From NCBI GenBank assembly GCA_017880745.1, contig JADGRR010000023.1:1-14282 (forward strand): a stretch of DNA of 14,282 nt, given 5' to 3'. Positions 14,153 through 14,282 of the stretch are shown one piece after another. This stretch comes from Burkholderiales bacterium (GTDB lineage Bacteria > Pseudomonadota > Gammaproteobacteria > Burkholderiales > SG8-39). Within the stretch, counting starts at the first letter, position 1. Every line of letters starts with the position of its first letter. Below the pieces are notes generated by a model, which was not told the origin of the DNA, ran no database searches, and worked only from the letters and a program-made list of their open reading frames with translations. A program made the position numbers and the translations under genes.

Positions 14153-14173
14153 GCCGGTCTGGAGGGAGAACCC

Positions 14174-14254
14174 GTGGACTTCTGGATGGTGCTGTTGACG
14201 CTCGGGGTGTTCGCGCTGTTGGCGGTCATCGTCCGAGGGGTGGAAAAGCTGTGA
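14174..14254 (+). CDS. 26-residue membrane peptide preceding kdpF
   Basis: A GTG start with a strong GGAGGGAG site (14161-14168) opens a 26-codon frame. The product has one hydrophobic helix (FWMVLLTLGVFALLAVIV, residues 3-20) and a charged RGVEKL end. Its TGA overlaps a following GTG as GTGA (14251-14254), showing coupling to the next gene. Its size and position fit the tiny single-helix proteins sometimes seen just ahead of kdpF in proteobacterial potassium-ATPase operons. I do not know a defined function for it. Confidence 0.65.
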   Translation: MDFWMVLLTLGVFALLAVIVRGVEKL

Positions 14255-14282
14255 CTGCCGAAAATCTCGTCGGTCTGATCCT
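14251..14282 (+). CDS. kdpF: Start of probable kdpF (KdpFABC potassium-ATPase small subunit), cut by window edge
   Basis: Only the first 10 full codons and two further bases are present. From a GTG start they read (M)TAENLVGLI with Leu next, much like the N-termini of KdpF subunits in many bacteria. KdpF is a roughly 29-residue single-helix stabilising subunit of the high-affinity potassium pump. The GTGA overlap with the preceding 26-residue frame supports translation. The call would be settled by whether kdpA follows beyond the window. Confidence 0.5.
   Translation, partial: MTAENLVGLI

Overview
The window is a high-GC stretch of proteobacterial chromosome. Gene content, the shape of the formate dehydrogenase cluster and the MoaA/FdhD sequences point most to a betaproteobacterium, but no marker here fixes a genus. 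There are no gene-free stretches over about 112 bases, no tRNA or rRNA, and no insertion sequence.

Left edge, + strand (1-1815): the tail of a probable chrB gene overlaps a two-domain chromate transporter, chrA, by ATGA. A small DUF1330 protein follows. A perfect 11-bp hairpin (1831-1858) separates this group from the convergent cluster beyond it.

Core, - strand (1874-11124): a tightly packed ten-gene operon for a membrane-bound, periplasm-facing formate dehydrogenase, transcribed right to left. The order is DUF3305, DUF3306, a large multi-cluster Fe-S protein, a TorD-like chaperone, a 66-residue Tat-signal protein, the catalytic subunit (Tat signal; Cys rather than Sec at the active site), the four-cluster Fe-S subunit, an 86-residue lipoprotein, the cytochrome b556 subunit, and a 93-residue exported Lys/Ala-rich protein. 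Three junctions overlap by 4 nt and most others are under 30 nt. The one large internal gap (9997-10108) holds a possible internal promoter.

Divergent maturation genes, + strand (11196-13245): moaA (first step of molybdenum cofactor synthesis) and fdhD (sulfuration of the cofactor for formate dehydrogenase). They start from a 71-bp intergenic region shared with the operon. Together the two units look like a self-contained module: MoaA begins cofactor synthesis, FdhD sulfurates the cofactor, the TorD-like protein guards the apoenzyme before Tat export, and the enzyme passes formate electrons through Fe-S clusters and haem b to quinone.

Right edge (13230-14282): a 98-bp tandem array of 14-bp units starts inside the last codons of fdhD. 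It is followed by a - strand DMT/EamA transporter that lacks the first two membrane helices of its family. Divergent from that, a 26-residue membrane peptide gene overlaps what looks like the start of kdpF, the beginning of a Kdp potassium-ATPase operon.

The best candidates for undescribed biology are the two small exported proteins in the formate dehydrogenase operon, the composite Fe-S accessory protein with DUF3305/DUF3306, the single-cysteine FdhD, and the heptamer-based repeats on both sides of fdhD.
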